From NCBI GenBank assembly GCA_902495325.1, contig CABUWK010000004.1, forward strand, positions 23,003 to 87,002: a stretch of 64,000 nucleotides of DNA, in the 5' to 3' direction. The position numbers and the translations under genes were made by a program. This DNA comes from an uncultured Acidiphilium sp. GTDB lineage: Bacteria > Bacillota > Clostridia > Christensenellales > Borkfalkiaceae. The notes below the pieces were generated by a model. That model worked only from the letters and a program-made list of their open reading frames with translations. It made no database searches and was not told where the DNA came from. Below are positions 26,657 through 34,994 of this stretch, piece after piece; the stretch's first letter is position 1, and the number at the start of each line of letters is the position of its first letter.

Positions 26657-26692
26657 AGAGAACGTCATAAAACAAAAGGAAGGTAACCGAAA

Positions 26693-26914
26693 ATGAAAAA
26701 AGTGGCAAGAATCGAAAATCTCGATTGCGCGAACTGCGCGGCAAAACTGGAAAGAGCGATCGCGAAGATCGACGGCGTGAAAGAGGTAAGCATCAACTTC
26801 ATGACGACGAAGATGAACCTCGAACTCGCGGACGATCTCGCGGAACAGGCGATCGCGGAGATCAAAGCAACAGCTACAAAAATCGAGCCGGACTGGAAAA
26901 TCATCGGCTTATAA
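26693..26914 (+). CDS. Free-standing heavy-metal-associated (HMA) protein
   Basis: A 73-residue ferredoxin-like metal carrier with the GMTCxxC-type motif in the form NLDCANCAAKLE at residues 9-20. The following ATPase lacks its own N-terminal HMA domain, so this protein probably supplies that function in trans by delivering Zn(II) or Cd(II) to the pump. It lies 36 bp after the repressor gene with AAGGAAGG upstream. Confidence 0.85.
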   Translation: MKKVARIENLDCANCAAKLERAIAKIDGVKEVSINFMTTKMNLELADDLAEQAIAEIKATATKIEPDWKIIGL

Positions 26915-27075
26915 ACCGATCGCAGCTTCGCCTTTCGCGGATCTTTTCCGTATCATCCGAAAACCTTTTTCCGGCGAAAGGAAAGATTCAAAAAGGTAAA
27001 ATGTCAGGCGATAAGTCGATTAAACGATCATTTTAACGGGTTTTGTCTGAAGGAAGCGAGGAGTGGAAACCATTT

Positions 27076-28968
27076 ATGAAAAAAAAGAAATTGAGTGCGA
27101 ACACAAAGCGCGGCATACGATCGGTCGTATGCCTTGTATGTCTGATCGCTTGTATTATATCGGAAAAAGCGCTGAGCGGACTTCCCGTATGGCTGATGCC
27201 CGTTCTGTTTGCCGTCGTTTATCTCGTTTCCGGATACGACGTTCTGAAAAAATGCGTTGTCAATATTTGTCACGGACAGATTTTCGACGAAAATTTTCTG
27301 ATGACCGTTGCGTCCGTCGGCGCGTTTCTGTTGCGTGAATACGCGGAAGCGGCTGCCGTTATGATCTTCTATCAGGTGGGCGAAACTTTTCAGAGCTATG
27401 CGGTCGGAAAGTCGCGTAATTCCATCTCTTCGCTGATGACCCTTCGTCCGGACGTCGCGAGGAAAGTGAAGGAAACGGGTACGGAAGAGGTTGCCCCGGA
27501 GGAGATCTGCGTGGGAGACGTGATCGAAGTCCGCGCCGGAGAAAGGATCCCTCTCGACGGTACCCTGACCGAGGGCAGCTGCTATCTCGACACGTCTGCC
27601 TTAACGGGAGAATCGGTGCCTGTGTTTGCGGAAACGGGATCGTCGGTTCTGAGCGGCAGCATCGTTTCGGACGGCGTGATCAAGGTTCGGGCGGAAAAGG
27701 CGTTTTACGACAGCACCGTGTCCAAAATTCTCGATCTTGTGGAAAACGCGTCTTCGAAAAAGGCGAAAACGGAACAGTTTATTTCTGTATTTGCAAAATA
27801 CTATACGCCTGCCGTCGTGTTCTCCGCACTCGCGCTTGCGATCGTTCCGTCTCTCTTTACGCATGAGTGGATGAAATGGGTGGGAAGGGCTCTCACCTTC
27901 CTGGTCGTCAGCTGTCCGTGCGCCCTCGTGATCTCCGTTCCTCTCGGATTTTTCGGCGGGATCGGCGGCGCGGGCAAGAAAGGGATCTTGCTGAAGGGCG
28001 CCGATATGATCGAGCAGTTCACAAAGGTGAACACCTTCGTTTTCGATAAAACGGGAACGCTGACGGAAGGAAAATTCTCCGTGACGAAGGTCTTTCCCGA
28101 AAGCGATCGCGAAAAAGTTCTGCGTTACGCGGCGGTATGCGAAAGCCGTTCCAATCACCCGGTTGCGCGCTCCGTCATGGCGGCGTACCGGGGGGATATC
28201 CCGGAAGGGTATTCCGTCGAAGAGATCGCCGGGCACGGGGTGAAAGCCGAAAAGGACGGCGAGGTGATTTTAGCAGGCAATCTCTCGCTTATGGATAAAT
28301 TCGGTATTTCCGTCGATACGGTCGGTGAAGGAACGACGGTCTATATAGCGGTTAACGGGCAATTTGTCGGGCTGATCGAAGTGGAAGACAAGATAAGAGA
28401 CGACAGCAAACGACTGATCTCCGAGTTGAAAAAAGAGGGTTTCCGCGTCGCGATGCTCACGGGAGACAACGAAAAAGTTGCGGCGAAAGTGGCAAAGGAA
28501 CTCGGGATCGACGAGTATAAAAGCGGGCTTCTTCCCGCCGACAAGGCAGACGAGATCGAGCGGATCATGACGGGAAAAAAGGAGAAAGACGTCGTCGGAT
28601 TCGTGGGAGACGGCATCAACGATTCGCCCGTGATCATGCGTGCGGATATCGGCGTGTCCATGGGCGGGATCGGAAGCGATTGCGCCATCGAAGCCGCGGA
28701 CGTCGTTTTAATGCACGACAATCCGTCCGCCCTTCTCGACGCAAGAAAAATTTCCTTTAAAACGATGAAAATCGTGAAGGAAAACATTATTTTTGCTCTG
28801 GCGGTAAAGCTTGCGATCCTTGTTCTCGGCGCGTTCGGTCTGATGTCGAAATGGTTCGGGATCCCGGATATGTGGTTCGCGGTGTTTGCGGACGTAGGCG
28901 TTTCCGTCATTGCGATCTTAAACTCCATGCGCACCCTCAACACGGACAGGAAAAAGAAAGCGGCATGA
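27076..28968 (+). CDS. P1B-type metal-exporting ATPase (Zn/Cd/Pb)
   Basis: A 630-residue membrane pump exporting Zn(II), Cd(II) or Pb(II) at the expense of ATP. It has membrane helices at the N-terminus, the actuator TGES loop (DTSALTGESVP), the metal-binding SCPCALV motif, the phosphorylation site DKTGTLTEG, the HP motif (SNHPVA) and the GDGINDSP hinge. No HMA domain is present at the N-terminus; the separate HMA protein sits just upstream. I chose the ATG at 27076 over a TTG at 27043. The regulator and CPC motif favour the zinc/cadmium class over copper. Confidence 0.92.
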   Translation: MKKKKLSANTKRGIRSVVCLVCLIACIISEKALSGLPVWLMPVLFAVVYLVSGYDVLKKCVVNICHGQIFDENFLMTVASVGAFLLREYAEAAAVMIFYQVGETFQSYAVGKSRNSISSLMTLRPDVARKVKETGTEEVAPEEICVGDVIEVRAGERIPLDGTLTEGSCYLDTSALTGESVPVFAETGSSVLSGSIVSDGVIKVRAEKAFYDSTVSKILDLVENASSKKAKTEQFISVFAKYYTPAVVFSALALAIVPSLFTHEWMKWVGRALTFLVVSCPCALVISVPLGFFGGIGGAGKKGILLKGADMIEQFTKVNTFVFDKTGTLTEGKFSVTKVFPESDREKVLRYAAVCESRSNHPVARSVMAAYRGDIPEGYSVEEIAGHGVKAEKDGEVILAGNLSLMDKFGISVDTVGEGTTVYIAVNGQFVGLIEVEDKIRDDSKRLISELKKEGFRVAMLTGDNEKVAAKVAKELGIDEYKSGLLPADKADEIERIMTGKKEKDVVGFVGDGINDSPVIMRADIGVSMGGIGSDCAIEAADVVLMHDNPSALLDARKISFKTMKIVKENIIFALAVKLAILVLGAFGLMSKWFGIPDMWFAVFADVGVSVIAILNSMRTLNTDRKKKAA

Positions 28969-28987
28969 CCCTTTCCGAAAGATAACG

Positions 28988-29020
28988 AAAAAGGATCGGT
29001 TTTTTAAACCGATCCTTTTT
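28988..29020 (+). terminator. Terminator of the metal-efflux operon
   Basis: AAAAAGGATCGGTTT pairs with AAACCGATCCTTTTT. It separates the operon from the CRISPR-Cas locus. Confidence 0.9.
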
Positions 29021-29071
29021 ATTTTCCGATACGAACTGTCTTACATATATGACAAAAATATCGGATTTTTA

Positions 29072-29100
29072 TTGAAATTTCTTTCGTTTCATGGTAAAAT
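29072..29100 (+). promoter_or_regulatory. Probable cas operon promoter
   Basis: TTGAAA (29072-29077), a 17-bp spacer and TAAAAT (29095-29100) read towards cas9. The transcript would have a leader of about 210 nt that crosses the tracrRNA gene in antisense. Confidence 0.6.
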
Positions 29101-29182
29101 AGAAAAGGGGGAAGCGAACCTCTGCCGCAAGCCGTCGGACGGAAAACGGAAGCGGAAAGCATGGTGTAAAACGCGGGCAAGA

Positions 29183-29285
29183 AAAAAAGAGCCGTAAGCT
29201 CTTTCGATCCGTTGCCGACGCAACACCTTTTAAAAAAGGCATTTTGTTTTACATTTATTTTAACCGCTATGTAATTTAAATGCTA
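29183..29285 (-). ncRNA. tracrRNA
   Basis: The minus strand at about 29257-29285 is complementary to the first two thirds of the CRISPR repeat: CATTTAAATTACATAG pairs with CTATGTAATTTAAAATG leaving one bulged A, and GTTAAAAT forms the lower stem with GTTTTAG. This is the same layout as the S. pyogenes anti-repeat. Three hairpins follow: CCTTTT/AAAAGG, GTTGC/GCAAC with loop GTCG, and AGAGC/GCTCT with a T tract that ends the RNA. Its length would be about 103 nt. It directs crRNA maturation and loading into Cas9. Confidence 0.9.
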
Positions 29286-29290
29286 TGCTT

Positions 29291-29319
29291 ATTATAAACG
29301 ATGAAGGGAGATTTGTCAA
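29291..29319 (-). promoter_or_regulatory. tracrRNA promoter abutting the cas9 start
   Basis: On the minus strand TTGACA (29314-29319), 17 bp and TATAAT (29291-29296) are a consensus promoter. Its -35 box is immediately next to the cas9 GTG at 29320 and it covers the cas9 ribosome-binding site AAGGGAG at 29304-29310. Confidence 0.85.
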
Positions 29320-32300
29320 GTGGAAAACGAAGGAAAAACGGGAAATTACATTATCGGCTTCGATCAGGGAACGAATTCGCTCGGATATGCCGTGATCGAC
29401 AAAAATTGCAGGGTGATCCGCAAGTCCGGAAAACGAATGTGGGGAAGTATTCTTTTCGACGAAGGGAGGTCCGCGGCGGCAACGCGCGTACAGAGAAGCG
29501 CTCGCAGGCGTTACGAAAGAAGAAAAGAACGGTTGCGGCTTCTGCGTATGCTGACGGAAAAGAGCGTTCTTTCCGTCGATCCGTCTTTTTTCAGGCGTCT
29601 GGACGATTCGTTTTTGCTGAACGTGCGGAAAGACGCCGAATTCGGAAGAGACAATCTTTTTAATCTGTTCGACGGCGACTATACCGATCGCGATTATTAT
29701 CGCGAGTATAAAACGATCTATCATCTTCGCAAACGGCTTTGCGAAGATCCTTCCCGTGCGGATATCCGTCTGGTATATCTCGCCCTGCATCATATCGTAA
29801 AATACCGCGGAAATTTTTTGCATGATGAAGAAAACATGCGCACGGAAGGAAATGATACAGCCGGTGCGATCGAAGACTTTTTCGCTGCTTACCGGGCGAT
29901 TTATTGTGACGATGACGGCGTAGTCTCTTCTTTCGGAAACGATATCGACTATGGCGAATTTGCCGCCGTTTTAAAAACGAAAGCAAAACGAAGAGAAAAA
30001 AAGGATAAGTTGATTTCCTTATTTTCGACGGGATCGTTTAAAAAACAGAGTGACGCGCTTGTCTCGTTGCTGCTCGGCATGAAAGTCGGGCTGACAGATC
30101 TTTTCCCCTTGCAAAATCAAGAAGAAGTTCCGGAAGACGTCGTAAAGGAGACAAAAGTAACTTTCGAAGACGGAGATTATGACGAAAAAGCGGTTCGTTT
30201 TCCGGAGATTTTCGGGGACGAGGTTTTCGACCTGATCGAAAAACTCCGTCGTATGTATCTCGATCTCGTTCTTTCGCAGATTCTCGGCGAGGGAAAGAAA
30301 TATATTTACGAAGGCATGATCGACCGCTTCGAAAAAAATAAAAAGGATCTTGCGCAACTGAAAAGCGTGCTTCGCGCGGACAAGGCGGAATACGATCGTT
30401 TTTTCAAAGAAGCTTCCGGTAAAAATTTTGTCAATTATTTCCGAACGCACGTCAGGGGAGGGGCGAAACCGATGTGCAAAGGGGTTTCGCGCGATGATTT
30501 TTATGGCGAAGTGAAGAAAGTTCTTGCGAAGTTTCCCGATTCGCCCGAGAAAGCCTATTGTCTCGACCGGATGGAAGAAGACGATTTTCTGATCAGGCTG
30601 AATTCCACCCGTAACGCCGCGATCCCTTATCAGCTGAATCTGAACGAGCTTAAAAAGATCCTCGATCTGCAGAGCGTTTATTATCCCGAGCTGAAGGAGA
30701 ACTATGAAAAGATCGTCAGTCTGCTCACTTTCCGTCGTCCTTATTCCGTCGGGATCATATCGCCGGAAAGCAGATTTTCGTGGGTCGAAGAGGGAGACGT
30801 GAAAAAGGAACGCGCCTACCCGTGGAATTTCGAAGAGATTGTCGATTACGACGCCGCTTCCGAAAAATTTGTCAGGCGGATGACGAACCGCTGTGCGATT
30901 TTTAAAGAGGAAGAAGTTCTGCCGTCTTCTTCCGTTTCCTATCAGATTTTCAACGTGCTGAACGAACTTGCCAACGCAAGGCTTCTTCTGTCGGACGGAA
31001 ACAAACGCCCTCTCACAGCCGAAGAGAAACAGGCTGTGTTCCGCTTGTTCTTGTGGGAGAAAGCGACCGTTACCGCAAAGGACGTAACGAATTGGCTTTA
31101 TGCGAAATTCAAAGTTTCAAGCGTAGGGATGGACGGGCTTGCCGATAAGACCGGAAAGAAATTCGTAAGCAAAATGAACGGCTATCGCGCCGTGCGGAAT
31201 GTTCTGCAAGCAGATTGTTTCGAAACGGACGGCGAAAAGATCGTAACAAATTACGAGCTGTTCGAGCTGTATGAAAAAATTATCGAAATTCTTACCGTGT
31301 TTACCGATAAGGCGATCAGAAAGCGCGCGCTGAAAAAGATACTTCCTTCCGGTTCCGACGAGAAGACGATCGAAAAGCTTCTTTCCGTCCGTCTTGCGGG
31401 TTGGGGACGATATTCCGCGAAATGTCTGTGCCGTACGGGCGGCGCGAACGGATTGAACGTGCTGGAAACCATGTATACGACCGACCGTAATTTCCGGCAG
31501 ATCGAAACGGATGAAAATCTCGGGTTTAAAGACGCGTTTTCCGGTAAGACGGAACAGACGAAAAACGGCATCACGTATGCAGACGTAAACGATCTGTACC
31601 TTTCGCCCGCCGTGAAAAGAACGGTATGGCAAACGGTGAAAGCGGTGAAAGAAATCGTGAAGATCATGGGGGAAGAACCCCGTTGTATCTTTCTGGAATC
31701 CACGCGGACGGACGAGGCGAAAAATCAGACGAGAAAGCGTTCGGATATCATAAGCGGACTTTACGATCGGATCCGGGGCGATGTCGATCGGTATAACGAA
31801 GATCTGAAAAATGCCAGGGCAAATCTGAAAAAGAGCGACGAAACGAAACTGAACGACGAGAAGGTTTATCTGTACTTCTTGCAGATGGGCAAGTGCATGT
31901 ATTCCGGCGAAAGACTGAATTTCGAGGACCTGTCTTCTTACGAGGTGGACCATATCGTTCCCCGTTGCTATATCAAAGACGACAGCATTCAGAACAAAGC
32001 ACTCGTGCTGAAACAATACAATCAGGAGAAGGCCGGAACGCTCGCTTTACAGAAGAGCATACGCGATAAAATGACGCCTTTCTGGACTTTTCTGAAAGAT
32101 AACGGCATGATCGGCAGAAAAAAGTTCGATAACCTGACAAAGGCTGAATATTCGGATGGCGATCTGAACGGCTTTATCGCACGACAGCTGACGGAAACGA
32201 ACCAGTCGATAAAAGGTGCGCGGGAATTGCTGAAAAGCTGTTACGCGGATACCGACGTGGAATTCGTAAAAGCGGGCATTTCTTCCGTTTTCCGTATGGC

Positions 32301-33531
32301 TCGGGCGGAAGAGGGATATACGGAGTTTCTGAAGAGCAGAAACCTGAATGATTTTCACCATGCAAAAGACGCTTATCTTGCCGCCGTGATCGGCTATTTC
32401 ACGCGGAAAATTTACCCGATCTGGGGTGCGGATTCCGAGGCGAGATTGCTGAAAGACGAAATAAAGTCGTGCAGAAGCGGCGCAGAAACGAGAGAGCTTT
32501 GTCAACAGCGGAACGGCATCGTTGTGGACGCAATGAAATACGTGACGCCCGACCGTGACGACGGCGTGGAATGGAACGTTTGTTACAACAATATTTTATC
32601 CGCGTTTTCCAATAACGATTGTCTTGTAACGCGCAAGAAAGAAGAAGCTCCGGAATCCGCTTTTTACAATGCGACGATCCGAAGCCCGAAAGATAATAAG
32701 GGGAATATTCCCTTGCGTTACGTGACCGATCGCAACGGTCGGAAACGCCCTTTGCCGCCGGAACTTTACGGAAATTACGAAGGGGAGAACGACGCTTATT
32801 TCGTGTTTGCAACCTTTGAAAAGGGGAAGAAAAGAACTACGGTGCTGACCGGCATCCCCGTGCGCATCGATTACCTCGCCCGCAAAGACGACGGCGCGAT
32901 CGGGTCCTATCTTGCCGGATTCGCGGCGGCGGAAAAAAAGAAATTGATCTCTTACGAGAAAAAGAAAATTCTGAAATACCAGTTGATCCGCCTGAACGGG
33001 CAGCTTTGCTACGTTACTTCCCCTTCGGAAGTGATCAATGCCGAGCAGCTCGTGACGGACAACAAGTATTCGCTTTTGCTCTATTGTCTGGAGCATCCGC
33101 AAAAACGGGTTAGCGTCCGTACCGATCGTTCGCAGAAGGAAAGCAGAACGTATTGCCTGAAAGAGGACGTTGAATATTTTGCCCCGCTGATCGATGAGTT
33201 TATCGAAGATTACGCCGGAAAACTCGAACGGCGGTACGGCAACTATAAAAAATATGCCGAAGGAATCCGCGCTTATGCTTCTTCCCGGGAATTTTCGGAC
33301 ATGCCCGTTTATTCTTCCGATCCGAAGGTCGCAAGCAAACAAGGGTATCTTTCTCGTTTATTAAATCTGACAAAAGCTTGTGCTTCGCAACTAAATATGA
33401 AAGACTATGGAGGAAAAACAGGTTGGGGCAGGTTGAGCAGTAGAACAATTAATAAAGAAGATATAGACCTGATCGATACGTCGATCACGGGCGTTTATCG
33501 TTGCGAAAGAAAAGGCGGCAATAAGGGGTGA
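29320..33531 (+). CDS. cas9: CRISPR-associated nuclease Cas9 (type II-A)
   Basis: A 1403-residue RNA-guided DNA endonuclease. RuvC-I has FDQGTNSLGYAV with the catalytic Asp at residue 15. An arginine-rich bridge helix follows (RSARRRYERRKERLRLL). RuvC-II has IFLESTRTDEAKN with Glu 793. The HNH motif is VDHIVP with His 878 followed by SIQNK. RuvC-III has FHHAKDAYLAAVIG with His 1014 and Asp 1017. All nuclease residues are present, so interference should be possible. The GTG start is preceded by AAGGGAG. Length, gene order and the csn2 neighbour place it in type II-A. The PAM cannot be read from the window. Confidence 0.96.
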   Translation: MENEGKTGNYIIGFDQGTNSLGYAVIDKNCRVIRKSGKRMWGSILFDEGRSAAATRVQRSARRRYERRKERLRLLRMLTEKSVLSVDPSFFRRLDDSFLLNVRKDAEFGRDNLFNLFDGDYTDRDYYREYKTIYHLRKRLCEDPSRADIRLVYLALHHIVKYRGNFLHDEENMRTEGNDTAGAIEDFFAAYRAIYCDDDGVVSSFGNDIDYGEFAAVLKTKAKRREKKDKLISLFSTGSFKKQSDALVSLLLGMKVGLTDLFPLQNQEEVPEDVVKETKVTFEDGDYDEKAVRFPEIFGDEVFDLIEKLRRMYLDLVLSQILGEGKKYIYEGMIDRFEKNKKDLAQLKSVLRADKAEYDRFFKEASGKNFVNYFRTHVRGGAKPMCKGVSRDDFYGEVKKVLAKFPDSPEKAYCLDRMEEDDFLIRLNSTRNAAIPYQLNLNELKKILDLQSVYYPELKENYEKIVSLLTFRRPYSVGIISPESRFSWVEEGDVKKERAYPWNFEEIVDYDAASEKFVRRMTNRCAIFKEEEVLPSSSVSYQIFNVLNELANARLLLSDGNKRPLTAEEKQAVFRLFLWEKATVTAKDVTNWLYAKFKVSSVGMDGLADKTGKKFVSKMNGYRAVRNVLQADCFETDGEKIVTNYELFELYEKIIEILTVFTDKAIRKRALKKILPSGSDEKTIEKLLSVRLAGWGRYSAKCLCRTGGANGLNVLETMYTTDRNFRQIETDENLGFKDAFSGKTEQTKNGITYADVNDLYLSPAVKRTVWQTVKAVKEIVKIMGEEPRCIFLESTRTDEAKNQTRKRSDIISGLYDRIRGDVDRYNEDLKNARANLKKSDETKLNDEKVYLYFLQMGKCMYSGERLNFEDLSSYEVDHIVPRCYIKDDSIQNKALVLKQYNQEKAGTLALQKSIRDKMTPFWTFLKDNGMIGRKKFDNLTKAEYSDGDLNGFIARQLTETNQSIKGARELLKSCYADTDVEFVKAGISSVFRMARAEEGYTEFLKSRNLNDFHHAKDAYLAAVIGYFTRKIYPIWGADSEARLLKDEIKSCRSGAETRELCQQRNGIVVDAMKYVTPDRDDGVEWNVCYNNILSAFSNNDCLVTRKKEEAPESAFYNATIRSPKDNKGNIPLRYVTDRNGRKRPLPPELYGNYEGENDAYFVFATFEKGKKRTTVLTGIPVRIDYLARKDDGAIGSYLAGFAAAEKKKLISYEKKKILKYQLIRLNGQLCYVTSPSEVINAEQLVTDNKYSLLLYCLEHPQKRVSVRTDRSQKESRTYCLKEDVEYFAPLIDEFIEDYAGKLERRYGNYKKYAEGIRAYASSREFSDMPVYSSDPKVASKQGYLSRLLNLTKACASQLNMKDYGGKTGWGRLSSRTINKEDIDLIDTSITGVYRCERKGGNKG

Positions 33532-33716
33532 AAGAATATGGGGTGGAGAACGGTCGTGATAGAAAGCCCGTGCAGGCTCTCGTATAAAAACGAACACATG
33601 CTGATCCGCGGAGAAAAGGATATTTCCGTTTATATTCCGGAAATCGATACGTTGCTTGTTGCAACCACGCAATGCGTTACCAGTGCGGTTCTGATCTGCG
33701 AACTTTTAAAAAATTA

Positions 33717-33996
33717 AGGCTTAGCATTCGCCATCACTAACTATTTTTACGGCGAAAAATCGGTTTATGACTGTGTTAAACGCTCGGCAATATACGGAAG
33801 AGTATAATTTTGAGCGTTTGCCTTGTCAAAACGCGATTTTTCATCCGTAAAAACGCTTTGCGCCTTAAAGAGCTTATTTTCCGATGATTTTTCCCGATTT
33901 CGAAATCGATAGTACTTTTCGTACATCAATAGAGAAATCGGGGAAAAGGGCGGAAAAGAAGCCTTTAAGGTAATTAGTGATGACGAATGCTAAGCC
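33717..33996. mobile_element. MITE-like 280-bp element inside cas1
   Basis: The ends are inverted repeats of about 26 bp differing at two positions, beginning GGCTTAGCATTCG. Inside are two further inverted repeats: AAACGCTC/GAGCGTTT (33778-33819) and a TTTTCCCGATTTC/GAAATCGGGGAAAA pair (about 33884-33948) with a GTAC/GTAC hairpin in its loop. There is no coding capacity, so it would be moved in trans if mobile. Flanking bases are TTA and TATC. Because removing the element alone restores the cas1 frame, no target duplication needs to be assumed. Partial copies occur at 42839, 43229, 45270, 49875 and 57483. Confidence 0.8.
33801..33829 (-). promoter_or_regulatory. Outward promoter within the cas1 element
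   Basis: On the minus strand TTGACA (33824-33829), 17 bp and TATACT (33801-33806). It would transcribe leftwards through the 5' piece of cas1 and the end of cas9 in antisense. Confidence 0.5.
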
Positions 33997-34673
33997 TATC
34001 GTTGTGTTTTGCGATGAAAAGCACGACCCTTCATCTCAACTGATTTCTCTTGCCGGCAGTTACAATTCTTCCGGGAAGATCGCCGAGCAAATGGCTTGGA
34101 CGAGTGAAAACAAGGCGGCTGCCTTCGGCGCCGTGATCCGCAGAAAAATTCTGAATCAGGCGGCGATGCTGAAAAAAGCGGCAAAGCATAAGGAGAGCGA
34201 AATGCTGATCGCTTATGCTTCTGACCTGCAGGAAAACGATGCCACCAACCGCGAGGGATTTGCGGCAAAGGTATATTTCAACTCTCTGTTCGGTCCCGAT
34301 TTCACGAGAGATCGCATGTGCTCGGTAAATGCCGCTTTGAATTACGGGTATACGGTGCTTCTGAGTTGTTTTAACAGAGAGGTCGTTTCTGCGGGATATC
34401 TGACGCAACTCGGGATCCGCCATCGTAACGATATGAACCCCTTTAACTATTCGTGCGATCTGATCGAACCTTTTCGCGTGATTGTGGACGAATATGTTTA
34501 TTTTTCTCCGCCGGGAGCCTTTCTGACAAGCGAATATAAACGGGAACTCGTTTCGCTGTTGCAGAAAAAGGTGAAGCTGGAAAAGGAATATTATCTTTCG
34601 GATGCGATAGGCATTTTCGTAAGGCGTATGTCGCAAGCCGTACGGGACGGCAACGTTGCCGGCGTGGTGCAAT

Positions 34674-34994
34674 ATGAGTTTTAGGTTTATGAGAATGTTA
34701 TTGTTTTTCGACCTTCCGCGGGAAACTTCGAAACAAAGGGCGGCGGCGACGAGATTTGTGAAAGATCTGATCAGACAGGGCTTTATCATGTTGCAGGAAT
34801 CCGTTTACTGTAAGTTGTCTTTGAACACAAGTTCGCTGGAACTGCAGAAAGAAGCCGTGAAAAAGGTAAAACCGAAAGAAGGAAACGTTTTGCTGTTGAC
34901 CGTTACGGAAAAGCAATTCAATTCCATGGAGATCCTGCTCGGTTCGGTCGAGGGAAAGCAGATTTCGGATACGGAGAGGATATTGTTTGTATGA
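34674..34994 (+). CDS. cas2: CRISPR-associated protein Cas2
   Basis: A 106-residue partner of Cas1 in spacer integration. MRMLLFFDLPRETSKQR and GFIMLQESVYCKL match type II Cas2. I place the start at ATG 34674 (MSFRFMRMLLFF), which overlaps the end of cas1 by 11 bp and matches family N-termini; ATG 34689 is the alternative. The gene appears intact although its partner cas1 is interrupted. Confidence 0.92.
   Translation: MSFRFMRMLLFFDLPRETSKQRAAATRFVKDLIRQGFIMLQESVYCKLSLNTSSLELQKEAVKKVKPKEGNVLLLTVTEKQFNSMEILLGSVEGKQISDTERILFV

Larger units (their letters stand above)
33538..34684 (+). pseudogene. cas1: cas1 integrase gene interrupted by a 280-bp element
   Basis: The first 59 codons (starting MGWRTVVIESPCRLSYKN) are a normal type II Cas1 N-terminus and then hit TAA at 33715. 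The rest of Cas1 resumes after the element as IVVFCDEKHDP in another frame and runs to 34684. It keeps the catalytic Glu in DATNREGFAAKVYF and the His and Asp of the HRNDMNPFNYSCDLIEP region. Removing 33717-33996 joins codon 59 to TAT and then IVVFCDEK, giving 288 residues, the usual length. As it stands, full-length Cas1 cannot be made. A C-terminal fragment could start at GTG 33977 or ATG 33980 inside the element, with AAGG upstream. Spacer acquisition is probably impaired. Confidence 0.9.

Noticed and set aside
29101..29182. Additional small gene between the cas9 promoter and tracrRNA
   Set aside because: No open frame with a ribosome-binding site; treated as leader sequence.
33717..33996. 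Group I or group II intron or intein in cas1
   Set aside because: 280 bp is too short, the ends do not match group II boundaries (GUGYG...AY), and inverted ends favour a MITE-like element; splicing has not been excluded experimentally.
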